Positions 20,011 to 31,740 are shown, counted from the stretch's first letter. The stretch is 64,000 nucleotides of DNA from Odobenus rosmarus divergens (GCF_000321225.1 NW_004450664.1:1624275-1688274); one strand, 5' to 3'. The notes: a model not told the origin generated them from the letters alone. Program-made: numbers and translations.

Positions 20011-20220
20011 TCTCTGAGGAGGGCTTCCCTGCCTAGGGTGTCTGCAGTGTGCAGTGTTGTTTTCCTTTCAGTAGAAGGTTGGAAGAAGGGGGGCGAGGGC
20101 AGCATCGTGGTGTAGGTCAGGGCTCTGGGCTCCCATAGTGCTTCTCCCACTAGGGAGGGCCATGGACATCTAAAGTCAGAATCCCCCCTCATTCCTGGCC
20201 TTAAAGGCCAAGCCCAGATC

Positions 20221-20410
20221 TTCTCTCTCTCTCTCTTTAAAGATTTATTTATTTAAGAGAGAACGTGCACATGTGTGAGTGGTGGCGGGGAGGAGCAGAC
20301 CCCCAGCTGAGTGTGGAGCCCAGTGAGGGGCTCGATCTCATGACCCTGAGAGCATGACCTGAGCTGAAATCAGGAGTCAGATGCTTCACCCACTGAGCCA
20401 CCCAGGCGCC
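20221..20410 (-). mobile_element. Older CAN-SINE
   Basis: CTTTAAAGATTTATTTATTT at left, GAGCCACCCAGGCGCC at right, diverged body (GAGCTGAAATCAGGAGTCAG) typical of an older subfamily. Confidence 0.88.
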
Positions 20411-20412
20411 TG

Positions 20413-21695
20413 CAGATCATTTCTTAAAAGTAGCTTGTACATGAGACTTTTGAAGGTGATAGAAGATGTGAGTTCAGTTTGGTGGCCGCTTGCTGATGGC
20501 TTCCCCTGGCCCATCCCCAGCTAAGGCCCCGTGAAAGCCTCAGCCTCTGGCAGTTCTCTTCAGCCCAGTGACTGGAGGGTGCGCTCTGATTGATGGCAGT
20601 CTGCTGATAGGTCATGAAGGTGACATTTCTCTGTGCAGACCCTCAGGGGTGGAATTGGCGTGGGTCCAGGTAGGAGACAGGATCACCAGTGGCCTCTCCT
20701 GGCCCCTGCTCCTGTCTCGTCCCATCTCTGATCTCACCTGTCTCGTCCCGGGTCTAAGTGGGTGCTGGGCTCGCTGTTCGCAAGGGCGGCAGCGGTAAGG
20801 AAAGGGGTGTTCTAACGCCATGTCATGTCACCTGTGATCTGGGCCAGTGGGGACAGGAAGGTGTGCTTCGCCCTTCTGTTCCATGTGGGGAGGGATTGAC
20901 TGTCGGGACGGAGCTTACTGGAGGAGTCCTGCAGTCCCTGCCGGGATCAGAGCAGGGGTAGGTCCCACACCTTTAGTGTCACTGCGGGGTCTTGATGAAG
21001 TAGGGCTTTCTGGCTCCGGGAAGGAGCCTTCTGTACAGTTTTCTCAAGTGATGTTTTCTGTAAAAAATTGTCAGGATATGCCTACTTTCTCTTTCATTGT
21101 CCTAAATAATATCCTGTAGCGTGAAAGAACACATTTGTCTCTCATCAAAATCTGATGAGATTTAGTAAAGCCCCCGGCCCCCCGCAGGCTTCTGTTGGCC
21201 ACCGAGCAGAATGTGAGTGGTGGAGGCCAGTGGGCAGCTCCCAGTGGCTCCCAAAGGCACCCTCCCTCCCTGGCCTCACCCTTCTGAAAAGGTTCAAGTA
21301 TTAATTGGAAGACTCCCCCCCACCACGTAATTATCAAGGCAAAATAACTAAAGATCCACTGTTCCTTTGGCCTTAGATGATTCTAGCAGGTCAGTTTGTT
21401 GGTTCATAGTGCGTTTTGGCCTCCTGGTCCTTGTGAAGTTCTCTCATTACTGAAGGAGCACTTGGAGCAGAATTTCTGCTTTTGCTTGGTTCTCGTTGAG
21501 GAAAAGTACCGAGAGGCCGAATCTGTGGCGCGGGAACAAGACACGGTGGGCGCTCTTTGACAGCAGCGACTTTGCTTCAGCTTCATCTTCCCACGTGGGT
21601 CACAGGGTGTTGCTCACAGGAGCAGGGGCGGGTTACCAGGATGGCGTGGGTGGGTGATTTCATCAAAGGAAACCCCTCTGCTTTGTGTCTTTTAG
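20413..21695. other. ACTR3B intron, nothing else recognised
   Basis: Ends in the acceptor TTTGTGTCTTTTAG before the exon at 21696. No further exon found in this span. Confidence 0.6.
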
Positions 21696-21821
21696 AATGT
21701 CGTTCTTTCAGGAGGTTCGACGATGTTCAGGGACTTTGGACGTCGGCTGCAGAGAGACCTGAAACGAGTGGTGGACGCCCGACTGAGACTCAGTGAGGAG
21801 CTCAGCGGAGGCCGGATCAAG
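21696..21821 (+). CDS. ACTR3B: ACTR3B antepenultimate coding exon
   Basis: This 126-base exon encodes 42 residues in phase 0, starting [19 protein letters not shown] and ending EELSGGRIK. It is preceded by a pyrimidine tract and AG (21694-21695) and followed by [14 protein letters not shown] is the conserved actin-family nucleotide-cleft segment. Arp3 is an ATP-binding actin-related subunit of the seven-part Arp2/3 complex, which nucleates branched actin filaments in the cytoplasm. VVDARLRL and GGRIK fit the ACTR3B paralogue; ACTR3 has TVDARLKL and GGRLK. An intron-bearing copy with no disabling change is the functional gene rather than a processed pseudogene. The preceding exon was not found in the window. 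Confidence 0.96.
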
Positions 21822-22782
21822 GTAGGGGGCGGGCAGGACGGGCACGCTAGCCTGGCCGCTCTGCCCCCCTCCCACGGCTGGTCTCCCCCCGACCGATGAG
21901 CGAGCGGCGGGGGCCTGAAGTCGGAACAGGTTCGAGGCACTGTCTCAGCTGCATCGTGAGATTATGTTCGGAGATTTGCTGTCTGACTCCTTCCAAGTGT
22001 TGCTAAGGCCAAGGGCCATTGGGCTGGCAGCAGCCGCCTGGCACCCACGCCGACCTGCGCCTGCCGGTTTCTCTGCCTTGCGAGAGATGGGGTCTGTTGT
22101 GTGATGACCAGCATCTAGGGAGAAGGGGGTTCATGTGCTGTGAGGGGCTTCACGTCCTTGGGAAACGTTCTCATTAAACGACAATAACCAATAGTAGCAG
22201 GGAGTTTCAGTGTGTTCCTCTGAGGTGATCGTTCTTAATGAGCGGGTGATGTTCCCTGGGCTTCCAAGCAGGACAGGGCTCTGGTGTGGGGTAAGTGGGA
22301 GCAAACATGCACCCTTTAACCTAGCGGATCACACTCTTGGCAAAGGGTCATTTTCACAGTAGCTTTGGGACACGTAGTGTTACTTGGAATTAGCTCTACG
22401 ATGCTAAAACGTCTAATTTGTTTAGTAAAAAAAAATCAGTTGGGTTAGTTGCTTGGATTTTTTACTGTTTAAAAATGCCTTTAGCGTTGTGAACGACACA
22501 CCCTCCTTGACTGGTGTGCTTTGTTCCCTGCACCACCCGGAAAGGGGCCGGGCCTGGGTGGATTTGGCCATGGGAGTGGCTCAGACGCTTCCTTTCAGAG
22601 CCACATGTGCCTGATGCCACCACAGAGGGACTTGAGCACAAGGAAAGGGCCTTGTGCCATCAGCTGGGAGGAGGCCCCACATTGGTTGGCACTCAGAGCG
22701 GAGCTGTGCTCGTCTGCGGAGAGGTTATCAGGTGACCTGTCGTCTGGCCTGGCGAGTGACCCTATGTTACTCTACTTTCCAG

Positions 22783-22866
22783 CCGAAGCCTGTGGAGGTT
22801 CAGGTGATAACGCATCATATGCAGCGCTACGCGGTGTGGTTTGGAGGCTCCATGCTTGCTTCAACT
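22783..22866 (+). CDS. ACTR3B: ACTR3B penultimate coding exon
   Basis: An 84-base exon encoding 28 residues, from PKPVEVQVITHHMQRY to AVWFGGSMLAST, phase 0 at both ends. Acceptor TTTCCAG and donor GTAAGT are near consensus. The 961-base intron before it is short for this large gene. AVWFGGSMLAS is the actin-family stretch near the C-terminus that folds in subdomain 1. PKPVEVQV agrees with ACTR3B, where ACTR3 has PKPIDVQV. Confidence 0.96.
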
Positions 22867-23414
22867 GTAAGTCCTTTTCTAGATTGCTCTGTATTTTCAT
22901 TTCTGCGTTCTTTGTTGAGTTTGAATAAATATTGTCCTGTGAAGGTTAAATAGTGTGTGTTCGAATTGTGTGTGGCACTTTTAGTTCCGGGAGATAGAAA
23001 AAATGTCTTAGAGGTAATTTCAGTTGCATGGCTAATCCTTGCTAATTAGGGGTTACAGGTAATATGGATAAGTGAAATCCAGAAACAACCTCAGATCATC
23101 TTGCATTAATCATTAATTCCAGTGACTTTTTCAAGTAATTATTCCTTTTTCTCCTCAAATTTGTGAATAACTAGTGAATTGCTAATTTAGGGTGAGCATG
23201 TAGCTGGTCCTAAGTGGGGGCTGAGTACATTTTAAAGAAATGAAATGAAGTCCTGGTTCGTAGCTCCGGCCTCGGAGGGGCGCAGACCTTCCCGCGGCAG
23301 TCTGGCTAAGGAGTGGGGTGCCGGGTCAGGGGAGTCTCTGGCTTGCGTCACGGTGTAGGACTCTGACCTCCTTTCGGGAAGGTCTCTCGATGCCCTCTAA
23401 CCGCTGCCCCCCAG

Positions 23415-23510
23415 CCCGAGTTCTTCCAGGTGTGCCACACCAAGAAGGACTACGAGGAGTATGGCCCCAGCATCTGCCGCCACAACCCCGTCTTCGGAGT
23501 CATGTCTTAG
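23415..23510 (+). CDS. ACTR3B: ACTR3B last coding exon with stop
   Basis: Coding part of the terminal exon: 31 residues from [17 protein letters not shown] to HNPVFGVMS, then TAG at 23508-23510. It is preceded by the acceptor GCCCCCCAG; the intron before it is 548 bases. PEFFQV and EEYGPS distinguish ACTR3B from ACTR3 (PEFYQV, EEIGPS). With the two previous exons it supplies the last 101 residues of a protein of about 418. The C-terminus is the normal one for Arp3. Confidence 0.96.
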   Translation, partial: PEFFQVCHTKKDYEEYGPSICRHNPVFGVMS

Positions 23511-23916
23511 TGTCCGCCTCGACACGGTCACCCGGTCACGTCGCGCCGGTGAGCAGCCACCGTCAGGGCCCACACGAGACCGCAGCTCCTGTAAATAGTG
23601 GCGTTTGGTGTCGCTGTCGAGAAGCGTGCTTGCGTCGCCGAGTGCATGAGGCAGTTCAGTGCACGCCATCCGTGTACCCGCTGTCCGACGGCCCTTCCCT
23701 CCCCGCCCCCTGCCTCCCCCGCCCACCCCCCTCCTTGCCTCCCCGGCTTCTAGTTGGCGAATTGAATTCTGGAGGAATTCACCTGTGACTTTAAAAATCG
23801 TTAGGGAAAAAATGGAGAAGATGACGCAAAATAGTCCCCCCAGGAAAGAATATGGGGCTGCAAACCCTTTTCCTCCCGGCCTATTTTTGTAAATAAAATG
23901 TTATAAACTTGAAATA
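23511..23916 (+). other. ACTR3B: ACTR3B 3' UTR (proximal form)
   Basis: Follows the TAG directly. The first part is GC-rich with many CpG and C-runs, then it turns AT-rich before AATAAA at 23892. Cleavage about 15-25 bases later would give a 3' UTR of roughly 400 bases. The exact end is inferred. Confidence 0.75.
23892..23897 (+). terminator. ACTR3B polyadenylation signal (proximal)
   Basis: Canonical AATAAA in TTTTTGTAAATAAAATG, followed by a T-rich stretch (TTGATGTTTATATTTCC) that could serve as the downstream element. Confidence 0.75.
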
Positions 23917-24073
23917 CAAATTGATGTTTATATTTCCTATCATTTTGTATTTTCTGGTATTTGGTACAACTGGCTGATCCTAACTAAGCACGAATAGATA
24001 TTGGTGTCATGGAGTGCCGTAAAAAAAAGTTTTTAATTGTGAGGCATGTTCTGATATGTCTGTAGGCAAACAA

Positions 24074-24079
24074 AATAAA
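24074..24079 (+). terminator. Possible distal polyadenylation signal
   Basis: AATAAA in CAAAATAAAGCAGC, with a T-run just downstream; could give a longer 3' UTR. Confidence 0.4.
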
Positions 24080-24288
24080 GCAGCAAACTTTTTTTTGCCA
24101 CGTTTGCTAGAAAATGATTACACTTTCTTGGAGTGACATGAAGTTTCAACACTAAACACTGTTGTACGAGAATCATTACAGATAATGTATCTTTTCATTT
24201 TCCTGTTTGAACTTTCTGGAAGTGTTTTATGGAAGATGCCGGTTTGCTGTTGGTGAGTGTTGGATGAAATGCTGCCTTGCACCCTCGT

Positions 24289-24294
24289 AATAAA
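24289..24294 (+). terminator. Possible second distal polyadenylation signal
   Basis: AATAAA in CTCGTAATAAAAGCAC, with TGTTGGTGAGTGTTGG upstream. Use is not established. Confidence 0.35.
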
Positions 24295-24309
24295 AGCACT
24301 TAGACTCTT

Positions 24310-25060
24310 TATAAAGATTTCCTGCCGTGCCGTGCTGGTCTTTTGGTTTTCCCCTCCGTGCCCATTACTTCTTTTAAAGAAGGTTGAAATTTGTTTCCCG
24401 TCACTAGAGGATTTGGCAGTTGGTACCAAGCTTGCGGAAGGAGATCTCCCGGAGGGAGGAGGACTGCCTGCCCTCAGCGACTGCTCCGCCCCAGCGGGGA
24501 CGTGCCATGGAAGTGTCCAGGGAGAGGCCGGGAAGTGCTGTGGGAGGGCGGGGGTGGGGGGGTGGGGCGCTCCCGCGGATTTCCAACAGCCCTTCCTAGG
24601 AATTCAGAATCCTTGCTGAGCTTTTAGTAACTGCTCCAACATTTGCTGCGTAGATCGCTGGCTTGAAAGGTACTTTGCTAAATGAGAGATTTAGGGTTGC
24701 TCCATTCTTTGTGTAATACTGACATTACTTTTTAAACTGTTACGGTGTTTGTTTTAAGTCATGACGTAGGTTTTATTCTCTGAAAATTTGCCTTCATCAA
24801 GAAAGATTTAGTTTCATTATTTAAGTTTAGAAGCAAGTATGAGAATAATAATGTAAATTCTCTGCTGAGCATGGGGAAATCCAAGTTTCCCATGCCAAAG
24901 GCAGTCCCTGCTTATTTCTGATTAATTGTCAGTGACCCCAGACCCTCGGCCTCCCCACTGGAGAGTCTCAGACCACTTGGTTCTCAGGATCACTAGACTG
25001 TTTCTCACGCTTTCTCCAGCCACTATCGCACCGAGTTCCGGGCCGATCTGTATGCCTTCG
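24310..25060. other. Sequence downstream of ACTR3B, nothing recognised
   Basis: A G-rich patch lies at 24540-24570; otherwise AT-rich. No exon recognised. Confidence 0.45.
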
Positions 25061-25089
25061 GACGCACACACCCATGCATCCCACACGTG

Positions 25090-25260
25090 GTCGCAGGAGC
25101 ACTGTGTGTGGTGCGACTTTGCTAAGTGCAGGCTACGTGGGACCTTATTTAATCTTAACAGCCCTAGGAAATCAGAATTACTGTTATCCCCATTTTCCAC
25201 ATAGGAAACCATGGCTGAAAGAAATTCAGTGCCTGCTCACGAGCCCAGCTAGGAAGCAGA
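25090..25260 (-). repeat. MIR-like ancient SINE
   Basis: TTTAATCTTAACAGCCCTAG, TGTTATCCCCATTTTCCACA and GCCCAGCTAGGAAGCAGAG follow the reverse-complement MIR order. Confidence 0.65.
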
Positions 25261-26589
25261 GAAGTCATGACTCCATCTGTTCTGAAGGGTGCCATGACCG
25301 TCCTAGTAAGAGTAACGGCAGTCAGGTGGGAGAGTGGGTGGTCAGACCCGATGGCATGAGTCTCTCGAATGAATTCCCTTAGATACTGGAATAAAAAGAG
25401 TTTGGAAATGGCCATGAGGAGCTATAAAGTATTCCCCCTCTAATCCAAATCCCTTGGTAAGTAATGTGTTCTAGGAAGCTACCCACATAGGACATTTTGA
25501 TGTTGAATTATTTTCATTTTTGTTCATAATGCTTTGCCAATGTATGTTTTGTCATATGCATTGACTTTGTTGTATTTCACAAGTAAGATAAAAAGGGTTG
25601 TTTGAGCACTTCGAGCTGGGCCCACAGTAAGTATTCAATAAATTTTTGCCATTGTTATTCCGTTACAAAGCAGTTATTGTGTCCTGAGAGCCCTACTCAT
25701 CACAATTGCATTAAAAAATAGTTTCGGTGGGAGAAAAGAATTTTAGGTTCGTGAACAAAATGGCCTTTAGAACTTTCAGTAAGAAAGTATTTTAAAAAGC
25801 TCTCTGTATAGAATTGTAGGATCTAAACATCACCTGGCCTTTTCTTAGTATTACATTGCTGATACAATTGAATCACTTTTATTATCCATGTAAAAGTCAC
25901 CCTTTGCTGTGGGCACAGCCATTGTCTTCCCACCGAGCTCTGTGCTGTGAGCCCTCCTTCTACAATCAGCACGAAGATGTCCTCGGTTTGGGTGAGGCAT
26001 GTTCCACGGACGAGCTTTATATCACTGGGTGATCTCGGCGGCAGGACGGTGCCAGCATCCTGGAGTGACCGGCCCCCAGAAGGGTTCCGTTTCCCTGGAG
26101 TGCTCCAGCACCCCCTGTGGATGAAGCCCCCATCGAGCCAGCTTCTCCTTACTGATGCACCACTGATGCTCTATGCCCCTCCCCAGACTGAGGTCCTTGA
26201 AAACGGGGGACTGATCTTTGTACCCCCGGGACCTCCCAAAGCCCAGCAAATACTGAACCAAATTCCTGTTCAAATGGAGACTCCCTCGCTGGGTTTTCCA
26301 GGCTGCATATGCTCTATATACCGAGAAGTGTTAGGTGTTTGGGGAACCTTGTACGAGAGCTGGTTTTCCAGCGTCTGGGATGTTAACTGTCATTACCTTA
26401 AGACTGCTAATGATATAAAATCTAGCTCTAAACAGTGACCCCGGTAGGCGTTCTGTGTACCTGGAAGGTGGAAGTGCGAAGCTGTAGCACGTGTCAGAGC
26501 ATGGGCACGGTGATCTTGAAGACCTGAGTGTATTTTATGGTAGTAATAGCCAGTTCATTCTCCAACTTAACTAATATGAATAAAGAGCT
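25261..26589. other. Intergenic sequence, weak old-repeat traces
   Basis: 26185-26260 (GAGGTCCTTGAAAACGGGGG, AGCAAATACTGAACC) recalls an L2/MIR fossil. A 163-codon open frame at 25947-26438 has no protein-like similarity and covers that fossil, so I do not call it a gene. Confidence 0.45.
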
Positions 26590-27010
26590 CTCATGTGACT
26601 GAAGCACCGATTGTTCTGTGATTAATTCCTTCTTTATGATCCCTCCATTCTATCCCATTTGTAAAAATTACTGTTGTGCCAAACAAGCCTGTGAAGTTAA
26701 TCAAGTGCTCAGCTTATTTAAAACCACAAGAGAGCCCCATTAAGAATATTTATCTGTTAAATAATTCTTTACTTAATTGAAAAATATTTCATAATGTTTC
26801 TTTTAAAAGTTGCTGTCAGGCTTGTTAAGTAGAAATATAAATTGATTGGCAAAATAATTGTGTGGGTCTCTAATTGGCAATTACATCAATTTCACATGGT
26901 CAGATGGAAATAAATCTTTTTAAATTAAAAGGAGAAAAGAAACTATAGCTTCATATTGGTATCATGGAAGGAGGATTCTAATATTGAGATGTTAGTTCTT
27001 TCTACCCTGT
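26590..27010. other. Candidate conserved non-coding element
   Basis: AT-rich, free of recognised repeats, with many homeodomain-like TAAT/ATTA cores (TAATTGGCAATTACATCAAT, GTGATTAATTCC). The look suits a conserved developmental element, but conservation cannot be judged from one sequence. Confidence 0.3.
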
Positions 27011-28970
27011 ATTATGTTTCAGAAGTCAGCGGTTTATTCCCTGGTTGACTTCTCAGGTTTCGCCCTTTTGTTTTTAGCTTGGGCTGCTATGGATGATTTC
27101 TAATTATGTGTGTGTGTGTGCAATAAATGTATATTAGTTTAGTAGGACTTGCTACTAAAAATTCCAGAACTTTGTAATTGATAAAAAGGAATATAACTTT
27201 AAATTATTAAAAATTAATAATCACAAATCTAAGGGTTTATGATGTCAAAATATAAATGATGTGCTCTGGCTGTATTTTCAAGGAGTCAGATCAGCTGTAA
27301 GAATTGATCAGAGCTCCATTTAATTCACCCTTGGCCGCATGTGCACTTACTACAGATAAATTCTGAATAGTTTCCCACCAGACCTACTCTGGCCTCGAGT
27401 AATCTTTCTTCCCATTTCTGGTTTGTGCTTGGCAGTGGCGCCTGGATGATAGAGGGCTTCAGTGAGGGGCGCTCTATGTCGTTGGCTCACGATAGTGCAG
27501 TGGAGCTGGGGGTGTGGGGCACAGAACAGGTTGCCTCAGATCCCGAGTTCACACCCCAGTGCTACGCCTGGCTGGTCGTTGGTCCCGTGGGTCCCGGGTC
27601 ACTTTTCTAAGCGCCTGTGAGCTACGGTGTGCCAGCCAGGGGAACGGTGCCGAGGGGCATGGGGTGTCCCCTCCCGGGGAAGAGATGGGCATTAATTACA
27701 GAGTCACACACTGTGACTGACCATGGCGGGGCCCTGGGGGCGAGGTGCCGGGTCTGCGGACACACAGGGCCTGAGCCAGCACGGGAGTCTGGGGGGCCTG
27801 GGTGGAGGCTCCCGAGCGAGCGCTGTTCAGCTGAGATCCTGGGAGTGCGTGGAGGCCAGTGAAGGATGCGCGGGAAGCAGGCGTCCAGGAGGAGGTTACC
27901 ACGGCAGTTTTCAAGGCAGCGCTAATAGCCTGGTATATGGAGGGCAGCGAGGAGGTAAGGGTGTCCGAGGCGGGGCTGGGGTGAGAGTTTTGGCCTTTCT
28001 CTTAAGAATAAAGCCCTTAAGAAGTACAGAGGGATTCTCAGATTTGCACAGACACGCCTGGGAGTTTCTACCAAGAGCTGTAGCTTTTCTCGAGGCACGG
28101 GGCAGACCTGGAACAGGGCAGGTGACGCGAGCTGGACAGGAATGCTGCTCTGGAGCTCGAGAACGGGCAGCTCCGGAGAAGTCTGCACGAGACCAGAGGG
28201 CCTGGGAGGCAGTGACAGGAAGGAGAAGCTGAAAGCTTTCCGTCTTACTCTGTAAAACAACGGGCAGAGTTGAAGAGGAGTGTCAGGAGGGAGTCAGAAA
28301 TCAGAATGCCCAGATCCTGTGATCTTTAGGTGAAGGTAGGGAGCAAACGTTTTGCAGTTTAGGGATACTAAAATACGTAGCTGGTGGATGCAGTTTTCAG
28401 TCTTAAAATGGAAAGATAATTTCTGTGGCTGTATTTAGAAATAGCAAGGTCTTTTTGTATCCTTAGCGTGGTGCTCTTTTTGCAGAAGAAGCTACTGTGA
28501 TTTGTCCATTACCAGTGATATTTGAGAGCTATCAAAGCACTTTGGATAACAGCATAGTGCAGAGAAAGGACTCATAATAATAATAATTAGAGATTAGCTA
28601 CCTAGAGAGAGAACTTGTGAGGTATAACGGTGCTAACGACTGACTAATGCTGCTCCGCTGACGTGTCTCGTCTCAGTTGGGCTCGTATATGAACTTGGGT
28701 TTCTGACTTGCAGTGGTTTCCTTGAACTGAGTCAGTATGTTTTAACATTTATTCATTAGGTCTTATGTCCACAGTAAATTAAACTTTATAGGTAATCGAA
28801 ACATTGTTGCAAGATAGAATTGCAGCTCTCTGAATGAGCGGGCAAGAATGTTATTGCAATAGGCACGTCCCCTAATGGCAAAGGTCAGTAGCATTATAAA
28901 CTTTATAGAAATACACAGCTTATGTCCTGGTTGATTGACTGTTGAGTAACTTCTTAGAAAATTTAATTTA
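27011..28970. other. Intergenic sequence, nothing recognised
   Basis: Contains a GC-rich stretch (27430-28240) with long chance open frames and AT-rich flanks. No exon or RNA gene recognised. Confidence 0.45.
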
Positions 28971-28977
28971 AGGTTTG

Positions 28978-29080
28978 TTTTTTTTTTAAACGTAATTTCT
29001 GCACCCAATGAGGGGCTTGAATTCACAACCACAGGATCAAGAGTCGCATGCTTTTCTGACTGAGCCAGCCAGGAGCCCCT
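28978..29080 (-). mobile_element. Old truncated CAN-SINE
   Basis: TTTTTAAACGTAATTTC at left, GAGGGGCTTGAATTCACAAC, then TGAGCCAGCCAGGAGCCCC at right; lacks the CT-rich part. Confidence 0.75.
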
Positions 29081-29084
29081 TTTT

Positions 29085-29395
29085 AATTAAGTCTTTATTT
29101 TAATTCCAGTGTAGTTAACATACAGTGTTCTATTAGTTTCGGGTGTACAGTATAGTGGTTCAACAACTCAGTGTTCATCATGGTACGTGTGCTCTGTAAT
29201 CCCTTCATCTGTCTCCCCCATCCCCCGCCCCCCTCCCCTCTGCCAACCCCCAGTGTGTTCTTTGTAGTTGAGGGTCTATTTCTTGGTTTGTCTCTCTTTT
29301 TTTCCCTTTTGTTCATTTGTTTCTTACATTCCACATATGAGCAAAATTACGTGGTATTTGTCTTTCTCTGACTTATTTCAACAATCAAGTAGCTT
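29085..29395 (-). mobile_element. 5'-truncated L1, antisense
   Basis: TTAATTCCAGTGTAGTTAAC ... TTTCGGGTGTACAGTATAGT ... GGTATTTGTCTTTCTCTGAC is the reverse complement of the carnivore L1 3' end, also seen at 53455. Confidence 0.88.
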
Positions 29396-31208
29396 TTAAA
29401 GGGCCGATAGCACTTGCATGGAGACTATAAACAGCGTGATTTCCAGGTGGGAGTGTGCTCGATAGCGTAGTGTGGTCACACGGTGACGTGCGTGAGGGGT
29501 TTGCGGTGCCGGCGCCCCGGGAAGTCCTTCTATTCATGACGCGGTAAGAGTGGATGCCTGATCACACGGCCAATAACAATATTGATAGGGCTTTATTTTT
29601 CAGGGTTTTGTTCTTTGCTTGTCAAAAAAAAACCCATTGATACATTCACACAAGAGGACAATACATTTTTGAGCTTATGGTTTTCTTCTTAAATCTTAAA
29701 CTCCACCTTTATGATGGGTTGCTCTGGAAAGCCTGGGGCTGGGAGTACTGGAATTCAGTCTACTCAGTCCCTGCCCAGAGGCAGTGCTCGTGGCCAGTCT
29801 GAGCAGAGCAGGAAGTGGGCTTGGTGTTCTCACCCCAGTGTCAGAGATGGGTCTGTGGGATGACGAAGTACAGCTCGTCAGACCAGCCCATTCGCTGCTC
29901 CCTCCCCTCCCGATGACCTCGTCCTCTTGAGGACCTGTGCTAAGTGACCGATGGCGCGTGGGTGGTGGGAGGCTCGCTGGGTACATGGGAGTCATACCTG
30001 CGAGCCCCCTGTGGAGGAGACCAGCGAGTTACAGGCAGTCCTGCTCACCGTGAGCCGTGGTGTAATACTAAGGGGTGGCTTCTGAGTGTGCTTGCTCCAG
30101 CAGAGGTAGGAGAAACAAGTCCCGGGGCCAAACCTGCTTGAGAAGCCTCATGTGCAAGTGGAACATGTCTCTTCCTCAAGTGGACAAGAGCTTCTAATCA
30201 GCGGGGAAGCATGGCGTCCTTCCGCGCAGGAGCCCCGTGGAGTAGTATGAAGGCCTCCGTGTCGGCCACCTCCCGCCAGGCCGGTGATGGCTCTCGGGCC
30301 TGGGCTCCAGAGGCCACAGTTTGGGAGACCCATCTCTGAGAGGTCCCCTCGGAAGAGCTGCCCTCAGAGGGGGCTGCCGATGGGGGGCTGCCCGTGTTCC
30401 TGCCCTTGGTAGACCGTCGAGTGAGAGAGAAGTTGAGGGGTCTAAAGAGGAGTTTTTTTTTTTCCTTTGGACTCTTTTATTTTGCTGTGAAGAGACATCG
30501 TGATTGTGGTTCTGATGGTCACTGGTGGTAAGTAAGGAACATTTAAGTGGCAGAGGGTAGTTCGATACTTTGAGGAGAGATGAGCAAAATGGGCTGTCTC
30601 GTTTCTTTTTGTAGTTGACCATTTCTTACGCTCACACTCCTCTTAAGGCAACGCAGACGTTCTGTCTTACTCTCTTCAGACTGCGTTCAGGCAGACATTT
30701 GTTCCTTAAGGACGTAATTTTCATTTATTAGAGTTCTATCTCAAATATAAACAAAATGCCCCAAAGGGAAGGGATTTAGAGGTGCCAGTGATTCGTACAG
30801 TATTAACCGGGTGGTAATCACTCTGACGTCTGATTTCTATTTTTTAGTGGAAGCAACCCCCTTTCATGAGCAGGATAAGAGTAAGAATGACATGATGCTC
30901 TGCTGACCCATCCCCCAGTTTTCTCTACATTAAGTTGTGCGCTCTGGGGACGTTCTTAAAGAGGAAAATAATTTCTGTTGATTTTGGTAGTTTTAGTGGG
31001 CCTCGTATTTGTGGTTAGGGCAAAGAGTTTGTGACCATCATTTACATTCAGATGGCTTCTTGATTTGTAACTTCAGAGGCTGGGGTCAGTTCTCAGTGCG
31101 TTGTCTTCTCTGTCCATTAGCCAGCTAGAACTCTGCTTCTTGGCCGCCCGCCCTCTGGCCTTTTTATGTCACGGCAACATCTCTTCTGGAGAATGTAGAG
31201 GAAAATTT
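29396..31208. other. Intergenic sequence, nothing recognised
   Basis: No named repeat, exon or RNA gene recognised. Confidence 0.45.
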
Positions 31209-31224
31209 AAAATGGCAACTGCTT

Positions 31225-31413
31225 GGGGCGCCTGGGTGGCTCAGTCGTTAAGCATCTGCCTTCAGCTCAGGTTGTGATCTCAGGGTCCTGGGATCAAGCC
31301 CTGCATCGGGCTCTCTGCTCTGCTCCCTCTCCCACTCCCCCTGCTTGTGTTCCCTCTCTTGCTGTCTCTCTCTCTCTGTCAAATAAATAAATAAAATCTT
31401 AAAAAAAAAAAAT
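31225..31413 (+). mobile_element. CAN-SINE
   Basis: GGGGCGCCTGGGTGGCTCAG to AAATAAATAAATAAAATC plus A-run. TSD AAAATGGCAACTGCTT at 31209-31224 and 31414-31429, identical, so fairly young. Confidence 0.96.
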
Positions 31414-31524
31414 AAAATGGCAACTGCTTTCCTTTTAGATCTGGGAGAAATAATTTGTGGTAAAGAAGGCAAAGCTTCGTGGTGTGGAAATAAATGAAGA
31501 ACAAATGAGAACAGTCACGGCTGT

Positions 31525-31740
31525 GGGGGTCCGCCGCCGTCGGGCGCGCTCGGTGGGGACGCAGAGGCAGGCACAGGGTGGGACAGCCTCACGGTGGGAA
31601 AGGGGGTCAGGGGCGCCCCGCCGGGGGCCGTGAGCGCGGGGACGCCGGACGGCTAACTGGGAGCAGGATCCTACAGGACTGGCCGGGGGAGTGGATCTGG
31701 CTTTCCCGTTGGCCCTCAGCTGGAGGCGGCGGCGGGAGGG
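31525..31740. other. CpG-dense patch
   Basis: CpG dinucleotides are far denser here than in flanking DNA (for example GTCCGCCGCCGTCGGGCGCG near 31529 and 31610-31650). It overlaps the left arm of the inverted repeat. No transcript start, open frame of note or repeat family recognised. Confidence 0.6.

Noticed and set aside
19029..20192. 387-codon - strand open frame
   Set aside because: Mostly undetermined N bases.
21696..23510. Possibility that the Arp3 exons are ACTR3 or a processed pseudogene
   Set aside because: Introns with good splice sites exclude a processed copy, and residues at several positions match ACTR3B rather than ACTR3.
25947..26438. 163-codon + strand open frame
   Set aside because: No recognisable domain, overlaps an L2/MIR-like fossil, no splice or promoter signals.
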